The translations under genes were made by a program, and so were the position numbers. A stretch of DNA of 64,000 nt, from assembly GCF_002161065.1 (NCBI RefSeq), contig NZ_NFLV01000001.1, positions 186,001-250,000 on the forward strand. Direction: 5' to 3'. Each line of letters opens with the position of its first letter. Positions within the stretch are counted from its first letter, which is position 1. The DNA is from Eubacterium sp. An11. GTDB taxonomy: Bacteria; Bacillota; Clostridia; Lachnospirales; Lachnospiraceae. The notes below the pieces were generated by a model. The model was not told the origin of the DNA. It ran no database searches and was given only the letters and a program-made list of their open reading frames with translations. Of this stretch, positions 17,058 through 27,611 are shown piece by piece.

Positions 17058-18559
17058 AAAAGATTGTCATTGTCCTGGCAGGTATGGTCTTTTTATTTGG
17101 TGGTAGCTATTTTATTTTGTCGGAGTTGGATCGAAACGAAACACATATTACGGAAAACGTACGAAAGCAGGAACAGAATCAGAAAAATATCATAAAACTT
17201 GTGATGGCGGTACCCTACTCAGATGTTCCGGACAAAGATATGGAACAGATGGAGAGGGAGGTTAATGCGATCACCCGTAACAAAATAGGAGTGGAAGTGT
17301 CTTTTGTACGTGCGGATCATTATAGGAATACGATTACATTGATGCTGGCGGGAGAAGAACAGCTCGATATTATGATGGCTTCCGGAAATATGTTTATTGA
17401 GACGTACATCAATGAGAAGCTGGTGGCGCTGGATGAACTTCTTGAACAATATGGTCAGGGAATCATGGAAGAAGCCGGAGAGATGGCGATAAAAGCCTGT
17501 TCCATCAATGGAAAGATTTATGGCGTGCCTAATAACCGGGATTATGCGGCGGGAACCAATGCATTTATGCTTCGAAAAGATCTCCTTGACAAGTATGATA
17601 TTGATCCCGCGGATATAAAGAATTTGGAACAGCTGGAAGAAGTGTTTGCTTTTATCAAAGAAAAAGAACCGGATATATCTGTGCTGGTTTCCGGCGGAGG
17701 AACCATGATTTCTAATCTGTATTTTACCAGTCTCATGATGGGGAGTTTCCGCCCCGGCGTGCACATGGATTACGGCAGAGACGAGAAGATAGTTAATCTG
17801 TTTGATACTGAAGAATATTTTGAGGCGTTGAAACGGGTTAGAAGATGGTATCTGCAGGGATATCTTGACGAGGATATGCTGGGTCAGACAGAAAGCCTTT
17901 TTGCCAGGGTGAGAAAGGGAGAAATTTTTGCTTACACTACAAAATGGAAACCGGGAATTGAGAGTCAGGATACCAATGCCGCCGGATATGAGATGGTATG
18001 TGTACAGCTGGGAGAAACGGCAGTTAGTTTTAATACCTATGCGGCCATGCCCTACGTGATTACTAAAAATACTGTGTCGGAGAAAAAATCCATGGAGCTT
18101 CTGAATCTGATGTATACCGATCCGGATATTATGAACCTGATGTCTTATGGCGTAGAAGGAGTGCATTATAAAAAGACGGAGGACGGGCATTTTACTTATG
18201 TGGATGAGGAGAAGAGAAATCCTTTTATCAACAATGCCTGGAAGGTTCCCAACCAGTTCATAACCGGCGTATGGGAGGGAAATCCTCTGACATTGTGGGA
18301 AAATATGAGAAAATTTAATGAAGAAGCGATTCAGTCCTGTGAGATAGGGTTTAATTTTGATATCAGCCCGGTGATGACGGAATACTTCGCTTTAAGTGAC
18401 ATTTATTCCAAATATAAAAATATATTGGAAAATGGTCTGGTGAATCCGGAAGAAGGGCTGGAGACGATGCTGGCAGAAATGTATACCAGTGGACTTTCCG
18501 ATGTGCTGGCGGAAGAGAGAAGGCAGTTTGCGTATTGGAAAGCGCGGACAGATCAGTAG
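17054..18559 (+). CDS. extracellular solute-binding protein, family 1
   Basis: A 501-aa ABC-type sugar-binding protein with an N-terminal hydrophobic segment (residues 3-23) but no lipobox Cys, so it seems anchored by an uncleaved or non-lipid signal. The sequence has the usual two-lobed pattern, with D-I-M-M-A-S-G-N-M-F near residue 100 and Y-G-V-P-N-N-R-D-Y at about 155. It overlaps the kinase stop by 4 nt. No permease or ATPase gene follows, so it may act as the ligand sensor for the YesM kinase rather than in transport. This role is inferred from the gene order. Confidence 0.85.
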   Translation: MKKIVIVLAGMVFLFGGSYFILSELDRNETHITENVRKQEQNQKNIIKLVMAVPYSDVPDKDMEQMEREVNAITRNKIGVEVSFVRADHYRNTITLMLAGEEQLDIMMASGNMFIETYINEKLVALDELLEQYGQGIMEEAGEMAIKACSINGKIYGVPNNRDYAAGTNAFMLRKDLLDKYDIDPADIKNLEQLEEVFAFIKEKEPDISVLVSGGGTMISNLYFTSLMMGSFRPGVHMDYGRDEKIVNLFDTEEYFEALKRVRRWYLQGYLDEDMLGQTESLFARVRKGEIFAYTTKWKPGIESQDTNAAGYEMVCVQLGETAVSFNTYAAMPYVITKNTVSEKKSMELLNLMYTDPDIMNLMSYGVEGVHYKKTEDGHFTYVDEEKRNPFINNAWKVPNQFITGVWEGNPLTLWENMRKFNEEAIQSCEIGFNFDISPVMTEYFALSDIYSKYKNILENGLVNPEEGLETMLAEMYTSGLSDVLAEERRQFAYWKARTDQ

Positions 18560-18758
18560 ATTGTGCCAAATGTACTGGAAATGTTGCCAGATCACCGGAT
18601 GGCAATATCTGTATGAGAGATATGCATTGGATGAAATTGTGCTAAATGCACAAAAAAGAAAAGATATCAAATTTATTTTGTGATATATCAGGTTATTTAT
18701 AGGATTTCTGACTTGTTTTTGTTATGCTGAATATACAAAAATAACGAGGAGGGAACCT

Positions 18759-20933
18759 ATGAGAAGAAAAAGTATTGTATCATTGGGAATGGCTGCGGCT
18801 ATGGTTGTGACGCTGGCAGTTCCGGGGGGGAATGTGGAAGCAGCGGCAAAGCAGGCGAAAAAAATCACATTTACCAAAAAGAAACTGACCGTCAAGGTGG
18901 GACAGAAAAAGAAACTGAAATCAAAACTGAAAGTAATGCCAAAGACGGCAAAGAAGAAAGCGCTGAAAAATGTAACCTGGAAATCTTCCAACAAAAAGGT
19001 GGTCAAAGTTAATAAGAAAGGCGTGATTACTGGAAAGAAGGCTGGAAAAGCCACGGTTACTGCTAAATTAAAAGTGGGAAAAAAGACTTTAAAAGCCAAA
19101 TGTAAGATTACTGTAACAGCACCGGCAGCAACTACGCCGACAACACCGACAACGCCATCGATGCCACAGACACCGCAGGTGAAAGTAACGGAAGTGAAGG
19201 CAGACAAGAGTAATCTTACGCTCAATGAGAGAGAAAACGCGCAGCCGGCTATCACTGTTCTTCCGTCCAATGCCTCTAACAAGACCATCCAGTATACATC
19301 TTCCGATGAAAATGTAGCTGTGGTTGACGAAAAAGGCGTCATTACCGCTATCGCTCAGGGTACGACGGTTATCACGGCAGCAGCCACAGACGGCAGCGGA
19401 AAGAAAGCGGAGATTACTGTGACTGTGACCAAAAAGAACCGCCCGCGCACAATCATCACCCAGGATGCGGAAGTGGATGATATGGATTCTCTGATTCATA
19501 TTTTACTGTATTCCAATGAAATTGATATTCAGGGAATCGTGCAGAGTTCTTCTCAGCATCACTGGATTGGTGTAGACGGAAAAGAGACACCGGAGGGTCC
19601 GACTGCAGGTATAATGAAGAGCAGTACAGGCCATAAATTCAGCGAAAAGAAACGCTGGCCGGGCACTGACTGGATGTTTGAATATCTGGACGCCTATGAA
19701 GAAGTGTATTCCAATCTGAAAAAACATGACAGCAGTTATCCGACACCGGACTACTTAAGAAGTGTCACAAAAATTGGAAATATCGGTTATGAAGGTGAAA
19801 TGGATGCACCGACAGAAGGTTCCGAGCTGATTCGCAAAGCCATTCTCGACGACGATGAGAGAACTCTGTATCTTCAGGCATGGGGCGGCATCAATACCAT
19901 TGCCAGAGCGCTTAAGGATATCGAAGAAGAGTATAAAGGTACAGATCAGTGGGATGCCATCTATGAAAAAGTGGTCAATAAAGTGGTGATTTCTGCCTGT
20001 GGCGAGCAGGATTATACCTATGAATATTATATTCAGGATGTGTATCCGGATCTGAAATTCATGAACAGCAATCAGATGGGTGCTTACGCTTATATGTGGG
20101 GTGCAAGACCGGATGATGCCAGCAAGGCAACCCTGAAAGCAGACTACATGTTAAAGAATCTGGAAAAAGGCCATGGCGCGCTTCTGGATCTTTATGTAAC
20201 CTGGGGTGACGGCACTTATCTGGAAGGAGAAGGAGACTCTGACCAGTTCGGATGTAATGAGGACCTGCTGGACAGCACAAACTGGTGGGGAAGAAGAGCC
20301 TATCAAAGATATGATTTCTTATCTGAGGGAGATTCTCCGACATTCTTCATGCTCTTTGACACAGGTCTTCGTTCTCTGGAAAGTTCCACTTACGGCGGCT
20401 GGAGCGGCAGATTGGAAAAAACTACCACAAGAACCAATAAAGACGGTGTCTTGGTCAACTACTGGAGTCCGGTGGAAGATACATACATAAGAGACGGCGG
20501 AACTCCGCAGGAGAATGATCCGGCTACGATTCTTTCCAGCTGGAAATATGTGGACGATATTCAGAATGACTTTTCTGCCAGAGCGGACTGGTGTATCACG
20601 GACAATTATGATGACGCCAACCATGCGCCGGCGCTGAGTGTGGAAGGCGGCGTGGATGTGACGGCAGCTGCAGGAGAGAAGCTGAAATTAAAAGCCATCG
20701 CCTCCGACCCGGATGGGGATTACGTGACTGTGAACTGGACTCATTATGCCGATGCGGATACTTATGCCGGCGATACCGGATTCACCTTAAAAGGCGCAGC
20801 TTCCGATATGGTAAGCTTCACTGTTCCGGAAGATGCCGAAAGCGGCGATACTATCCATCTGATCGTTCAGGCAAAAGATGATGGCGAGCATACTCTGACC
20901 CATTATCAGCAGGTGATCATCACCGTGGAATAA
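18759..20933 (+). CDS. secreted DUF1593 protein with N-terminal Ig-like (BIG2) domains
   Basis: A 724-aa exported protein. A signal peptide (residues 1-29, ending near N-V-E-A-A-A) is followed by a very Lys-rich BIG2 Ig-like domain (about 35-120), a Thr/Pro linker with T-T-P-T-T-P repeats, a second BIG2 domain (about 140-228), a DUF1593 domain (about 229-580) and a C-terminal Ig-like domain (about 620-724). The DUF1593 region begins I-I-T-Q-D-A-E-V-D-D-M-D-S-L, an Asp cluster like that of nucleoside hydrolases, so it may be a hydrolase acting on a glycoside. Known members are listed as cellulose- or sugar-binding proteins; the substrate is unknown. It lies 199 nt after the solute-binding gene and could be a target of that regulator. 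Confidence 0.82.
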   Translation: MRRKSIVSLGMAAAMVVTLAVPGGNVEAAAKQAKKITFTKKKLTVKVGQKKKLKSKLKVMPKTAKKKALKNVTWKSSNKKVVKVNKKGVITGKKAGKATVTAKLKVGKKTLKAKCKITVTAPAATTPTTPTTPSMPQTPQVKVTEVKADKSNLTLNERENAQPAITVLPSNASNKTIQYTSSDENVAVVDEKGVITAIAQGTTVITAAATDGSGKKAEITVTVTKKNRPRTIITQDAEVDDMDSLIHILLYSNEIDIQGIVQSSSQHHWIGVDGKETPEGPTAGIMKSSTGHKFSEKKRWPGTDWMFEYLDAYEEVYSNLKKHDSSYPTPDYLRSVTKIGNIGYEGEMDAPTEGSELIRKAILDDDERTLYLQAWGGINTIARALKDIEEEYKGTDQWDAIYEKVVNKVVISACGEQDYTYEYYIQDVYPDLKFMNSNQMGAYAYMWGARPDDASKATLKADYMLKNLEKGHGALLDLYVTWGDGTYLEGEGDSDQFGCNEDLLDSTNWWGRRAYQRYDFLSEGDSPTFFMLFDTGLRSLESSTYGGWSGRLEKTTTRTNKDGVLVNYWSPVEDTYIRDGGTPQENDPATILSSWKYVDDIQNDFSARADWCITDNYDDANHAPALSVEGGVDVTAAAGEKLKLKAIASDPDGDYVTVNWTHYADADTYAGDTGFTLKGAASDMVSFTVPEDAESGDTIHLIVQAKDDGEHTLTHYQQVIITVE

Positions 20934-21042
20934 GTGGGACATTGTGGATCAGTCATAGCAATAATAAGTCATACAACTGGATTCCTCTTAGAATGAATGT
21001 GCGATGAAGAAGTGCTGCACGACAGACTTCTCAAAGCAGGTG

Positions 21043-21087
21043 GGTATCCCGAAAGTATTTTAAGATACTTTCGGGATACCTTTTTTT
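21043..21087 (+). terminator. intrinsic terminator with 16-bp perfect stem
   Basis: GGTATCCCGAAAGTAT (21043-21058) is perfectly complementary to 21065-21080 across a 6-nt loop, then seven T's. It ends the DUF1593 unit. The 109 nt between the stop and this hairpin hold nothing else I can identify. Confidence 0.92.
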
Positions 21088-21154
21088 GCCTGTTTGTGTT
21101 ATGATAACAAAAGTATTGCAGATACTATAAGAAAAACTATTCAGGAGGTTTTAT

Positions 21155-24079
21155 ATGCTGAATATTTCAGAATTAAAAGGCTATGTGCTTAAAGAGCGCA
21201 AAAAGATAGAAGAATTACATGGGGAGGGGTATGTGCTGGAACATAAACGTTCCGGAGCCAGAGTGCTGCTCATCGACAATGACGATACCAATAAGGTGTT
21301 CAGTATTGCGTTCCGGACACCGCCGGCGGATGATACCGGAGTGGCGCATATTCTGGAACACTCGGTGCTCTGCGGTTCTGCGAAGTTCCCGTCCAAGGAC
21401 CCGTTTGTGGAGCTGGCCAAGGGTTCCCTCAATACATTTTTAAATGCCATGACCTATCCGGATAAGACCGTGTATCCCATTGCCAGCTGCAATGACCAGG
21501 ATTATCACAATCTGATGCATGTATATCTGGACGCAGTTTTTTATCCGAACATTTATCAAAGAGATGAGATTTTAAAACAGGAAGGATGGCATTATGAGCT
21601 GGACAGCGCCGACGGGGAACTGAAGTTCAACGGTGTGGTTTACAATGAGATGAAGGGCGTGTTCTCCTCAGCCGATGATCTTCTGCAGAGAAAGATTCAG
21701 GCGGCGCTTTTGAAAGATACGCCGTATTTCTACGAGTCAGGCGGTGATCCGGATGTGATTCCGGAGCTGACCAGGGAAGGATTTCTGAATTTCCACCGGA
21801 AATATTATCATTCGTCCAACAGTTACATTTACTTATATGGAAATGTAGATTTTGCCAGAGAGCTGGCGTTCATCGATGAAGAATATTTAAGTCATTTTGA
21901 GAGAAAAGAGGTTCATTCGGAGATCGCGCTGCAGGAGCCGTTTGCCGCACCGGTCACCGTGAAAGATACCTATCCGGTGTCCGAGGATGACGATGACGGC
22001 GGTGAGGGCATTTATTTGAGCTATAACGCTGTGACCGGAAGAAGCTGCGACAACGAGGAGATGCTGGCCCTGCAGATTCTTGAATATGTGCTGTTCTCCA
22101 TGCCGGGAGCTCCGGTGAGGAAAGCGCTCATTGACGCGGGGATCGGCAAAGATGTGGACAGTTATCTGGACGCCGGTATTCAGCAGCCGGTATTCTCTGT
22201 GATCGTAAAAAATGTACAGCAGGGAAAAGAAGAACAGTTTAAGGCAGTTATGGAAAAGGCTCTGGCAGAACAGGCGGAAAACGGTATGAACAAGAAGGCC
22301 ATTTACTCGGCCATCAACAATTTTGAGTTCAAATACCGGGAGGCAAATTTCGGACGCTATCCGAAGGGGCTCATCTATGGTCTGAACTTTTTAAATACCT
22401 GGTTGTATGACGACAGCCGCGCCATGGATCTGGGCGATACGCTGACACCGCTGGCGAACCTTAAAAAGAAGGTGGAGAGCGGTTACTTTGAGGAGCTGGT
22501 GAAGAAATATCTTCTGAATAACACACACAAAGCGTTTGTGAATCTGTATCCGGAAAAGGGAAAGAATGAGAGGGCAGATGCTGAGTTAAAACGTCAGCTG
22601 GCTCACATTAAGGGAACCCTGGATAAGAAACAGCTTTATTATCTTACCGAGCAGACCAGAAAGCTGAAAGAATTTCAGGAGACGCCGTCCACTCAGGAAG
22701 AACTTATGAAGATTCCTCTTTTGAAGCTTTCTGATATCACCAGGGAGGCGCTGCCGTACCGGAATAAAGAGATGAACATCGGAGGAATCCCGACCGTCAT
22801 TCATGATTACCGCACCAACGGCATTGTGTATCTGGATTTCTCTTTTGATTCCACAGAACTTCCAAAAGAACTGATTCCGTACGCGACCCTTCTGGTGGAG
22901 CTGTACCGTTATGTGGATACGGAGCACTACAGCTATAATGATCTGGCCACGGAGATTAATTTAAAAATTGGCGGAATCGCTTTCCAGACCGGTATCTATC
23001 CACTGGTGTGGAAGAAAGATGGTTTCCGTCCGTATTTCAGCATCCGGATGAAATGTCTGGGCGAGCAGGTGGCAGACGGCATGGAACTGATGGAGGAGAT
23101 TCTTTTCACCTCAAAACTTCAGGATGAAAAACGGTTAAAAGAAATCATTTCCGAACTCCGGACCAAAATGGATACCCGGATACCGGCTTCCGGCCATGTG
23201 TATGCGGCCAACCGGGCTCTTTCCTATGTGGATCCGATGATGAAATATAAAGAAATTGCCGAGGGAATTGATTTCTATGATTTTGTAAAGAATCTTGACA
23301 ATCATTTTGAGGAGAAAAAAGAGATACTCATGGAAAATCTGGTGCATGCGGCTCAGTGCATTTTCCGAAAAGAAAATCTTATTTTGGGCCTGACCGGAGA
23401 ATTTAACTTTAAAGATCTGCTGGAGGGACATCTCTCCCGTTTTGGAAACAGACTTTATGTGATGCCGTGTGTAAAGGCGGCCCCAAAGATGGAAATGCAG
23501 AAATTAAACGAAGGTTTCCGCACTTCCAGCAAGGTGCAGTATGTGGCCACAGCCGGACGATTTGAAAGAGAAGGACAGGATTACACGGGTGCTCTCCGGG
23601 TATTAAAGACTATTTTTTCCTACGATTATCTCTGGGTAAATATCCGTGTCACCGGCGGTGCCTATGGTTGTATGTGCGGCTTTTCGAGAAATGGTTACGG
23701 TTATCTGGTGTCCTACAGGGATCCGCATCTGACCGCCACCATGGATGTCTATAAAAATGCAGCGGATTATGTGCGGAATTTTGACGTAAGCGACCGGGAT
23801 ATGACCAAGTATATCATTGGCACCATCAGCACCATGGATCAGCCGCTGGAACCATCGGCTCTCGGCGACCGTTCCTTCATGGGGTATCTCACCGGAACCA
23901 CGCCGGCAATGCTCCAGAAAGAGAGAGAACAGGTATTAAATACCACACAGGAAGGTATCCGTGCGCTGGCGCCGTACATGGAAGCGCTCATGGAAGCGGA
24001 CACGGTTTGCGCCATTGGAAATGACAAGAAGATCCGGGAAGCGGATATCTTTGAGAATACACGGATGCTGATGCAGTAG
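21155..24079 (+). CDS. M16 family metallopeptidase (presequence-protease/insulinase-like)
   Basis: A 974-aa zinc peptidase of the M16C type. The inverted zinc motif H-I-L-E-H is near residues 64-68 within A-H-I-L-E-H-S-V-L-C-G-S, and a downstream N-E-M-K-G-V-F region supplies the third ligand area. The length matches the two-domain clam-shell PreP/HypA class, which degrades peptides up to a few dozen residues. There is no signal peptide, so it is probably cytoplasmic peptide turnover. A TCAGGAGG site precedes the ATG. era follows after 12 nt, so they are likely cotranscribed. Confidence 0.9.
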   Translation: MLNISELKGYVLKERKKIEELHGEGYVLEHKRSGARVLLIDNDDTNKVFSIAFRTPPADDTGVAHILEHSVLCGSAKFPSKDPFVELAKGSLNTFLNAMTYPDKTVYPIASCNDQDYHNLMHVYLDAVFYPNIYQRDEILKQEGWHYELDSADGELKFNGVVYNEMKGVFSSADDLLQRKIQAALLKDTPYFYESGGDPDVIPELTREGFLNFHRKYYHSSNSYIYLYGNVDFARELAFIDEEYLSHFERKEVHSEIALQEPFAAPVTVKDTYPVSEDDDDGGEGIYLSYNAVTGRSCDNEEMLALQILEYVLFSMPGAPVRKALIDAGIGKDVDSYLDAGIQQPVFSVIVKNVQQGKEEQFKAVMEKALAEQAENGMNKKAIYSAINNFEFKYREANFGRYPKGLIYGLNFLNTWLYDDSRAMDLGDTLTPLANLKKKVESGYFEELVKKYLLNNTHKAFVNLYPEKGKNERADAELKRQLAHIKGTLDKKQLYYLTEQTRKLKEFQETPSTQEELMKIPLLKLSDITREALPYRNKEMNIGGIPTVIHDYRTNGIVYLDFSFDSTELPKELIPYATLLVELYRYVDTEHYSYNDLATEINLKIGGIAFQTGIYPLVWKKDGFRPYFSIRMKCLGEQVADGMELMEEILFTSKLQDEKRLKEIISELRTKMDTRIPASGHVYAANRALSYVDPMMKYKEIAEGIDFYDFVKNLDNHFEEKKEILMENLVHAAQCIFRKENLILGLTGEFNFKDLLEGHLSRFGNRLYVMPCVKAAPKMEMQKLNEGFRTSSKVQYVATAGRFEREGQDYTGALRVLKTIFSYDYLWVNIRVTGGAYGCMCGFSRNGYGYLVSYRDPHLTATMDVYKNAADYVRNFDVSDRDMTKYIIGTISTMDQPLEPSALGDRSFMGYLTGTTPAMLQKEREQVLNTTQEGIRALAPYMEALMEADTVCAIGNDKKIREADIFENTRMLMQ

Positions 24080-24091
24080 AGAGGAGTATAT

Positions 24092-24994
24092 ATGAGTAAA
24101 TTTAAATCCGGATTTGTAACGATTATCGGGAGACCGAATGTGGGCAAATCCACTTTGATGAACCGTCTGATCGGGCAGAAGATCGCCATCACTTCCAGCA
24201 AGGCGCAGACCACGAGAAATCGTATCCAGACCGTTTATACCTGCGAGGAAGGACAGATTGTCTTTCTGGATACGCCGGGTATCAACAAGGCAAAGAACAA
24301 GCTGGGCGATTACATGCTGATGGCAGCGGAGCGCACCTTAAATGAGGTGGATCTGGTGCTGTGGCTGGTGGAGCCGACCACCTTTATCGGCGGCGGAGAA
24401 CAGTACATTATTGAGAAGCTGCAGAATGTAAAAACACCGATCTTCCTGGTGATCAATAAGACGGACCTGGCAAAAGAGGAGGATATCCTGAAAGCCATCG
24501 TGGCCTATAAGGACAAGGTGGATTTTGCGGAAGTGATTCCGGTCAGCGCCCTGGAGGGGACCAACACCCAGGATTTGATCAATACCATTTTCAAATATCT
24601 TCCGGAAGGACCGATGTATTATGATGAGGACACCGTGACAGACCAGCCGGAGAGACAGATTGTGGCGGAACTGATCCGGGAAAAGGCGCTGCGTCTTTTA
24701 AGTCAGGAGATACCTCACGGCATTGCAGTGGTCATCGAGAGAATGAAGGTCCGCCCGAAGGGAAATATCGTGGACATTGAGGCGACCATCATCTGCGAGA
24801 GAGATTCACACAAAGGAATTATCATCGGCAAGAAGGGAGACATGATCAAAGAAATCGGTTCCACGGCCCGTCAGGAGATCGAGAATCTTCTGGATATGAA
24901 GGTGAACCTGAAAATGTGGGTCAAGGTCAAGAAAGACTGGAGAGACAGCGACCTTCTGCTGAAGAACTACGGATATAATAAGAAAGAGCTGTAG
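24092..24994 (+). CDS. era: GTPase Era
   Basis: A 300-aa GTPase that binds 16S rRNA 3' end and aids 30S assembly. Motifs are G-R-P-N-V-G-K-S-T (G1), D-T-P-G (G3), N-K-T-D (G4) and S-A-L (G5); the C-terminal KH domain contains I-I-G-K-K-G-D-M-I-K. Length is typical. A GAGAGGAG box overlaps the end of the M16 gene. recO follows directly. Confidence 0.96.
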   Translation: MSKFKSGFVTIIGRPNVGKSTLMNRLIGQKIAITSSKAQTTRNRIQTVYTCEEGQIVFLDTPGINKAKNKLGDYMLMAAERTLNEVDLVLWLVEPTTFIGGGEQYIIEKLQNVKTPIFLVINKTDLAKEEDILKAIVAYKDKVDFAEVIPVSALEGTNTQDLINTIFKYLPEGPMYYDEDTVTDQPERQIVAELIREKALRLLSQEIPHGIAVVIERMKVRPKGNIVDIEATIICERDSHKGIIIGKKGDMIKEIGSTARQEIENLLDMKVNLKMWVKVKKDWRDSDLLLKNYGYNKKEL

Positions 24995-25056
24995 TGGAGA
25001 ACAGCAGAAGTAGCCGGACACTGATGTCCGACAGTGAAGTAAGGCAGGCAGAGAAA

Positions 25057-25860
25057 ATGAGCGAACAGACAAAGGTGACGGGCATCGTGCTATCCGTATA
25101 TCCCGTCGGAGAAAATGACAGACGTCTGACCATACTGACAAAAGAAAGAGGGAAGATTCAGGTATTTGCCAGAGGGTGCCGCAAGCCGAATCACCCTCTT
25201 TTTGGCGTGACGCAGCCCCTCATCTACTGTGAATTTATGATTACGGAGGGACGCAGATACAACTATCTCAATTCTGCGGAAGGAAAGAATTATTTTCCAC
25301 ATCTGAAAGAAGACCTGGAACACATTTATTACAGTACTTATGTGGCAGAGCTGGCGGAATATTTCACTGTGGAGGGCATGGATGAGAGAAATATCCTGAA
25401 CCTGCTTTTCGTGACGTTTTCCGCCATGGAAAAAGATAAGGTGCCGCTTCCTCTCATCCGCCGTGTCTACGAGCTGAAGATTCTTCAGTATTACGGTATC
25501 GGCATGGAGGTGTTCCAGTGCATCTCCTGCGGAAAGACAGAGAATCTGGATACCCTTTCTTTCGAGGCGGGCGGCGTGTTATGTCACGACTGCGCCGGCA
25601 GGAATGCGAAGGGCGGCACAGCTTCCACGTCTCAGGGGACCAGCCGCCAGGGCAACGGCGGTCAATTATCCGGCGGCACCCATGTGGAGCCGGCGGTGCT
25701 TTACACTCTTCAGTACATTTTGAGCGTTCCGCTGACACAATTGTACAGTTTTGTGTTAAAAGAAGAAATCTTTCTGGAATTTCAGTGGATCGTAAAACAT
25801 TTCTTCCGAATGCACGTGGAGCATCGGTTCAAGGCTGCGGAAATGCTGGACGAACTGTGA
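25057..25860 (+). CDS. recO: DNA repair protein RecO
   Basis: A 267-aa recombination mediator that loads RecA on SSB-coated DNA with RecF/RecR. It has the OB fold start K-V-T-G-I-V-L-S and a zinc finger with C-I-S-C and C-H-D-C. Between the finger and the last helices lies a Gly/Ser/Thr-rich insert of about 30 residues not usual in RecO. Upstream in-frame GTG (24994) and ATG (25024) starts exist; I prefer 25057 because it fits the family N-terminus, though its binding site is weak. The era-recO order is standard in Firmicutes. Confidence 0.9.
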   Translation: MSEQTKVTGIVLSVYPVGENDRRLTILTKERGKIQVFARGCRKPNHPLFGVTQPLIYCEFMITEGRRYNYLNSAEGKNYFPHLKEDLEHIYYSTYVAELAEYFTVEGMDERNILNLLFVTFSAMEKDKVPLPLIRRVYELKILQYYGIGMEVFQCISCGKTENLDTLSFEAGGVLCHDCAGRNAKGGTASTSQGTSRQGNGGQLSGGTHVEPAVLYTLQYILSVPLTQLYSFVLKEEIFLEFQWIVKHFFRMHVEHRFKAAEMLDEL

Positions 25861-25899
25861 AAAATGCGGTGCAAAATATGGCTGCACAGGAAAAAACTC

Positions 25900-25928
25900 T
25901 TGAAAAGAGCGCATATCCACGGTAGAAT
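25900..25928 (+). promoter_or_regulatory. sigma-A promoter for glyS
   Basis: TTGAAA (25900-25905), a 17-nt spacer and TAGAAT (25923-25928). The leader of about 65 nt carries no T-box. Confidence 0.75.
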
Positions 25929-26000
25929 AGAAACCGATTATAAAATGCGCGGCCCTTTTTTAAGAGCAGCAAAATAAAAAGAAAAAAGAGGTAAGACATT

Positions 26001-27389
26001 ATGGAAAAAACAATGGATAAGATTATCGCTCTTGCCAAGGCAAGGGGGTTCGTATATCAGGGTTCCGAGATTTACGGCGGCCTGGCAAACACCTGGGATT
26101 ACGGTAATCTTGGCGTGGAGCTTAAGAACAATGTCAAGAGAGCCTGGTGGAAGAAGTTCATCCAGGAGAGCCCGTACAACGTAGGTGTGGACTGTGCTAT
26201 CCTCATGAACCCGCAGACATGGGTGGCTTCCGGACATCTGGGAGGATTCTCCGATCCGCTGATGGATTGTAAGGAATGTAAAGAAAGATTCCGTGCCGAC
26301 CAGCTCATTGAAGACTTCGCCAAAGAGAACGGCATTGAGCTGCCGTCTTCCATCGACGGCTGGAGCCAGGAAGAGATGAAAGCGTTTATCGATGAGCACA
26401 ATGTGCCATGTCCGAGCTGCGGCAAACATAACTTTACCGATATCCGTCAGTTTAACCTGATGTTCAAGACCTTCCAGGGTGTTACAGAGGACGCAAAGAA
26501 TACTGTTTATCTTCGTCCGGAGACAGCCCAGGGTATTTTTGTCAACTTTAAGAATGTACAGAGAACTTCCAGAAAGAAAGTTCCGTTCGGTATCGGACAG
26601 ATTGGTAAGTCCTTCCGTAATGAGATCACACCGGGTAACTTTACGTTCCGTACCAGAGAGTTCGAGCAGATGGAGCTGGAATTCTTCTGTAAGCCGGATA
26701 CAGATCTGGAGTGGTTCGCTTACTGGAAAGATTTCTGCGTGAACTGGCTGAAAGATCTGGGTATCAAAGACGAAGAAATGCGGATCCGCGACCATGAGAA
26801 AGAAGAGCTTTCCTTCTATTCTAAGGCAACTTCCGACATTGAGTTCCTCTTCCCGTTCGGATGGGGCGAGCTGTGGGGTATTGCCGACCGTACTGATTAC
26901 GACTTAAGCCGTCATCAGGAAGTATCCGGAGAAGATATGAGCTACTTCGATGATGAAGAGAAGAGAAAATACATCCCGTATGTCATCGAGCCGTCCCTGG
27001 GTGCTGACCGTGTGACTTTGGCGTTCCTGTGTGCAGCCTATGATGAGGAAGAGATCAAGGAAGGCGATGTGCGTAACGTTCTGCACTTCCATCCGGCCAT
27101 CGCACCGGTGAAGATCGGCGTGCTGCCATTGTCCAAGAAGCTTTCCGAGGGCGCCGAGAAGATTTATCAGGAACTGTCCAAGACATATAACTGCGAGTAC
27201 GATGACAGAGGAAATATCGGTAAGAGATACCGTCGTCAGGATGAGATCGGTACACCTTACTGTATCACTTACGACTTTGATTCCGTGGAAGACGGCGCTG
27301 TGACTGTCCGTGACCGTGACACCATGGAGCAGGAGAGAATCAAGATTGAAGATCTGAAAGCATACTTTGAGGAGAAATTTGCTTACTAA
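26001..27389 (+). CDS. glyS: glycyl-tRNA synthetase (alpha2 type)
   Basis: A 462-aa class II synthetase that charges tRNA-Gly, of the single-chain dimeric type rather than the alpha/beta tetramer. Signature pieces: [15 protein letters not shown] at the start, the class II motif 2 region [13 protein letters not shown] and the motif 3 region [10 protein letters not shown] zinc-like Cys set (C-K-E-C and C-P-S-C) lies near residues 91-140. The anticodon-binding domain forms the C-terminus. It has its own promoter and a terminator, so it is a single transcription unit. Confidence 0.96.
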   Translation: MEKTMDKIIALAKARGFVYQGSEIYGGLANTWDYGNLGVELKNNVKRAWWKKFIQESPYNVGVDCAILMNPQTWVASGHLGGFSDPLMDCKECKERFRADQLIEDFAKENGIELPSSIDGWSQEEMKAFIDEHNVPCPSCGKHNFTDIRQFNLMFKTFQGVTEDAKNTVYLRPETAQGIFVNFKNVQRTSRKKVPFGIGQIGKSFRNEITPGNFTFRTREFEQMELEFFCKPDTDLEWFAYWKDFCVNWLKDLGIKDEEMRIRDHEKEELSFYSKATSDIEFLFPFGWGELWGIADRTDYDLSRHQEVSGEDMSYFDDEEKRKYIPYVIEPSLGADRVTLAFLCAAYDEEEIKEGDVRNVLHFHPAIAPVKIGVLPLSKKLSEGAEKIYQELSKTYNCEYDDRGNIGKRYRRQDEIGTPYCITYDFDSVEDGAVTVRDRDTMEQERIKIEDLKAYFEEKFAY

Positions 27390-27479
27390 TCCTGCGGGTG
27401 AATGAAGATTTGTGGGAATCAGTCACAGACCATGAGAACGAAGTATCAGAGGTTTGTGATAAAGAACTGTAATAAAGAA

Positions 27480-27520
27480 ACCGGCAGCGGCCAGTGGGAT
27501 TCTGGCTGCTGCCGGTCTTT
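27480..27520. terminator. intrinsic terminator, possibly bidirectional
   Basis: ACCGGCAGCGGCCAG (27480-27494) pairs with 27502-27516 over 15 bp with one G-U, followed by CTTTT for glyS. On the minus strand a T-rich tail also follows, so it may end the converging sigma/anti-sigma operon too. Confidence 0.82.
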
Positions 27521-27611
27521 TGCTGTCTGCCGGAAAATCAGGCTGAAAGGCATTTCCATTGACAAACATTTTGGTCAGGGGAAAAGTCCTCTTTTGTCGA
27601 CGCAGGGAGCG

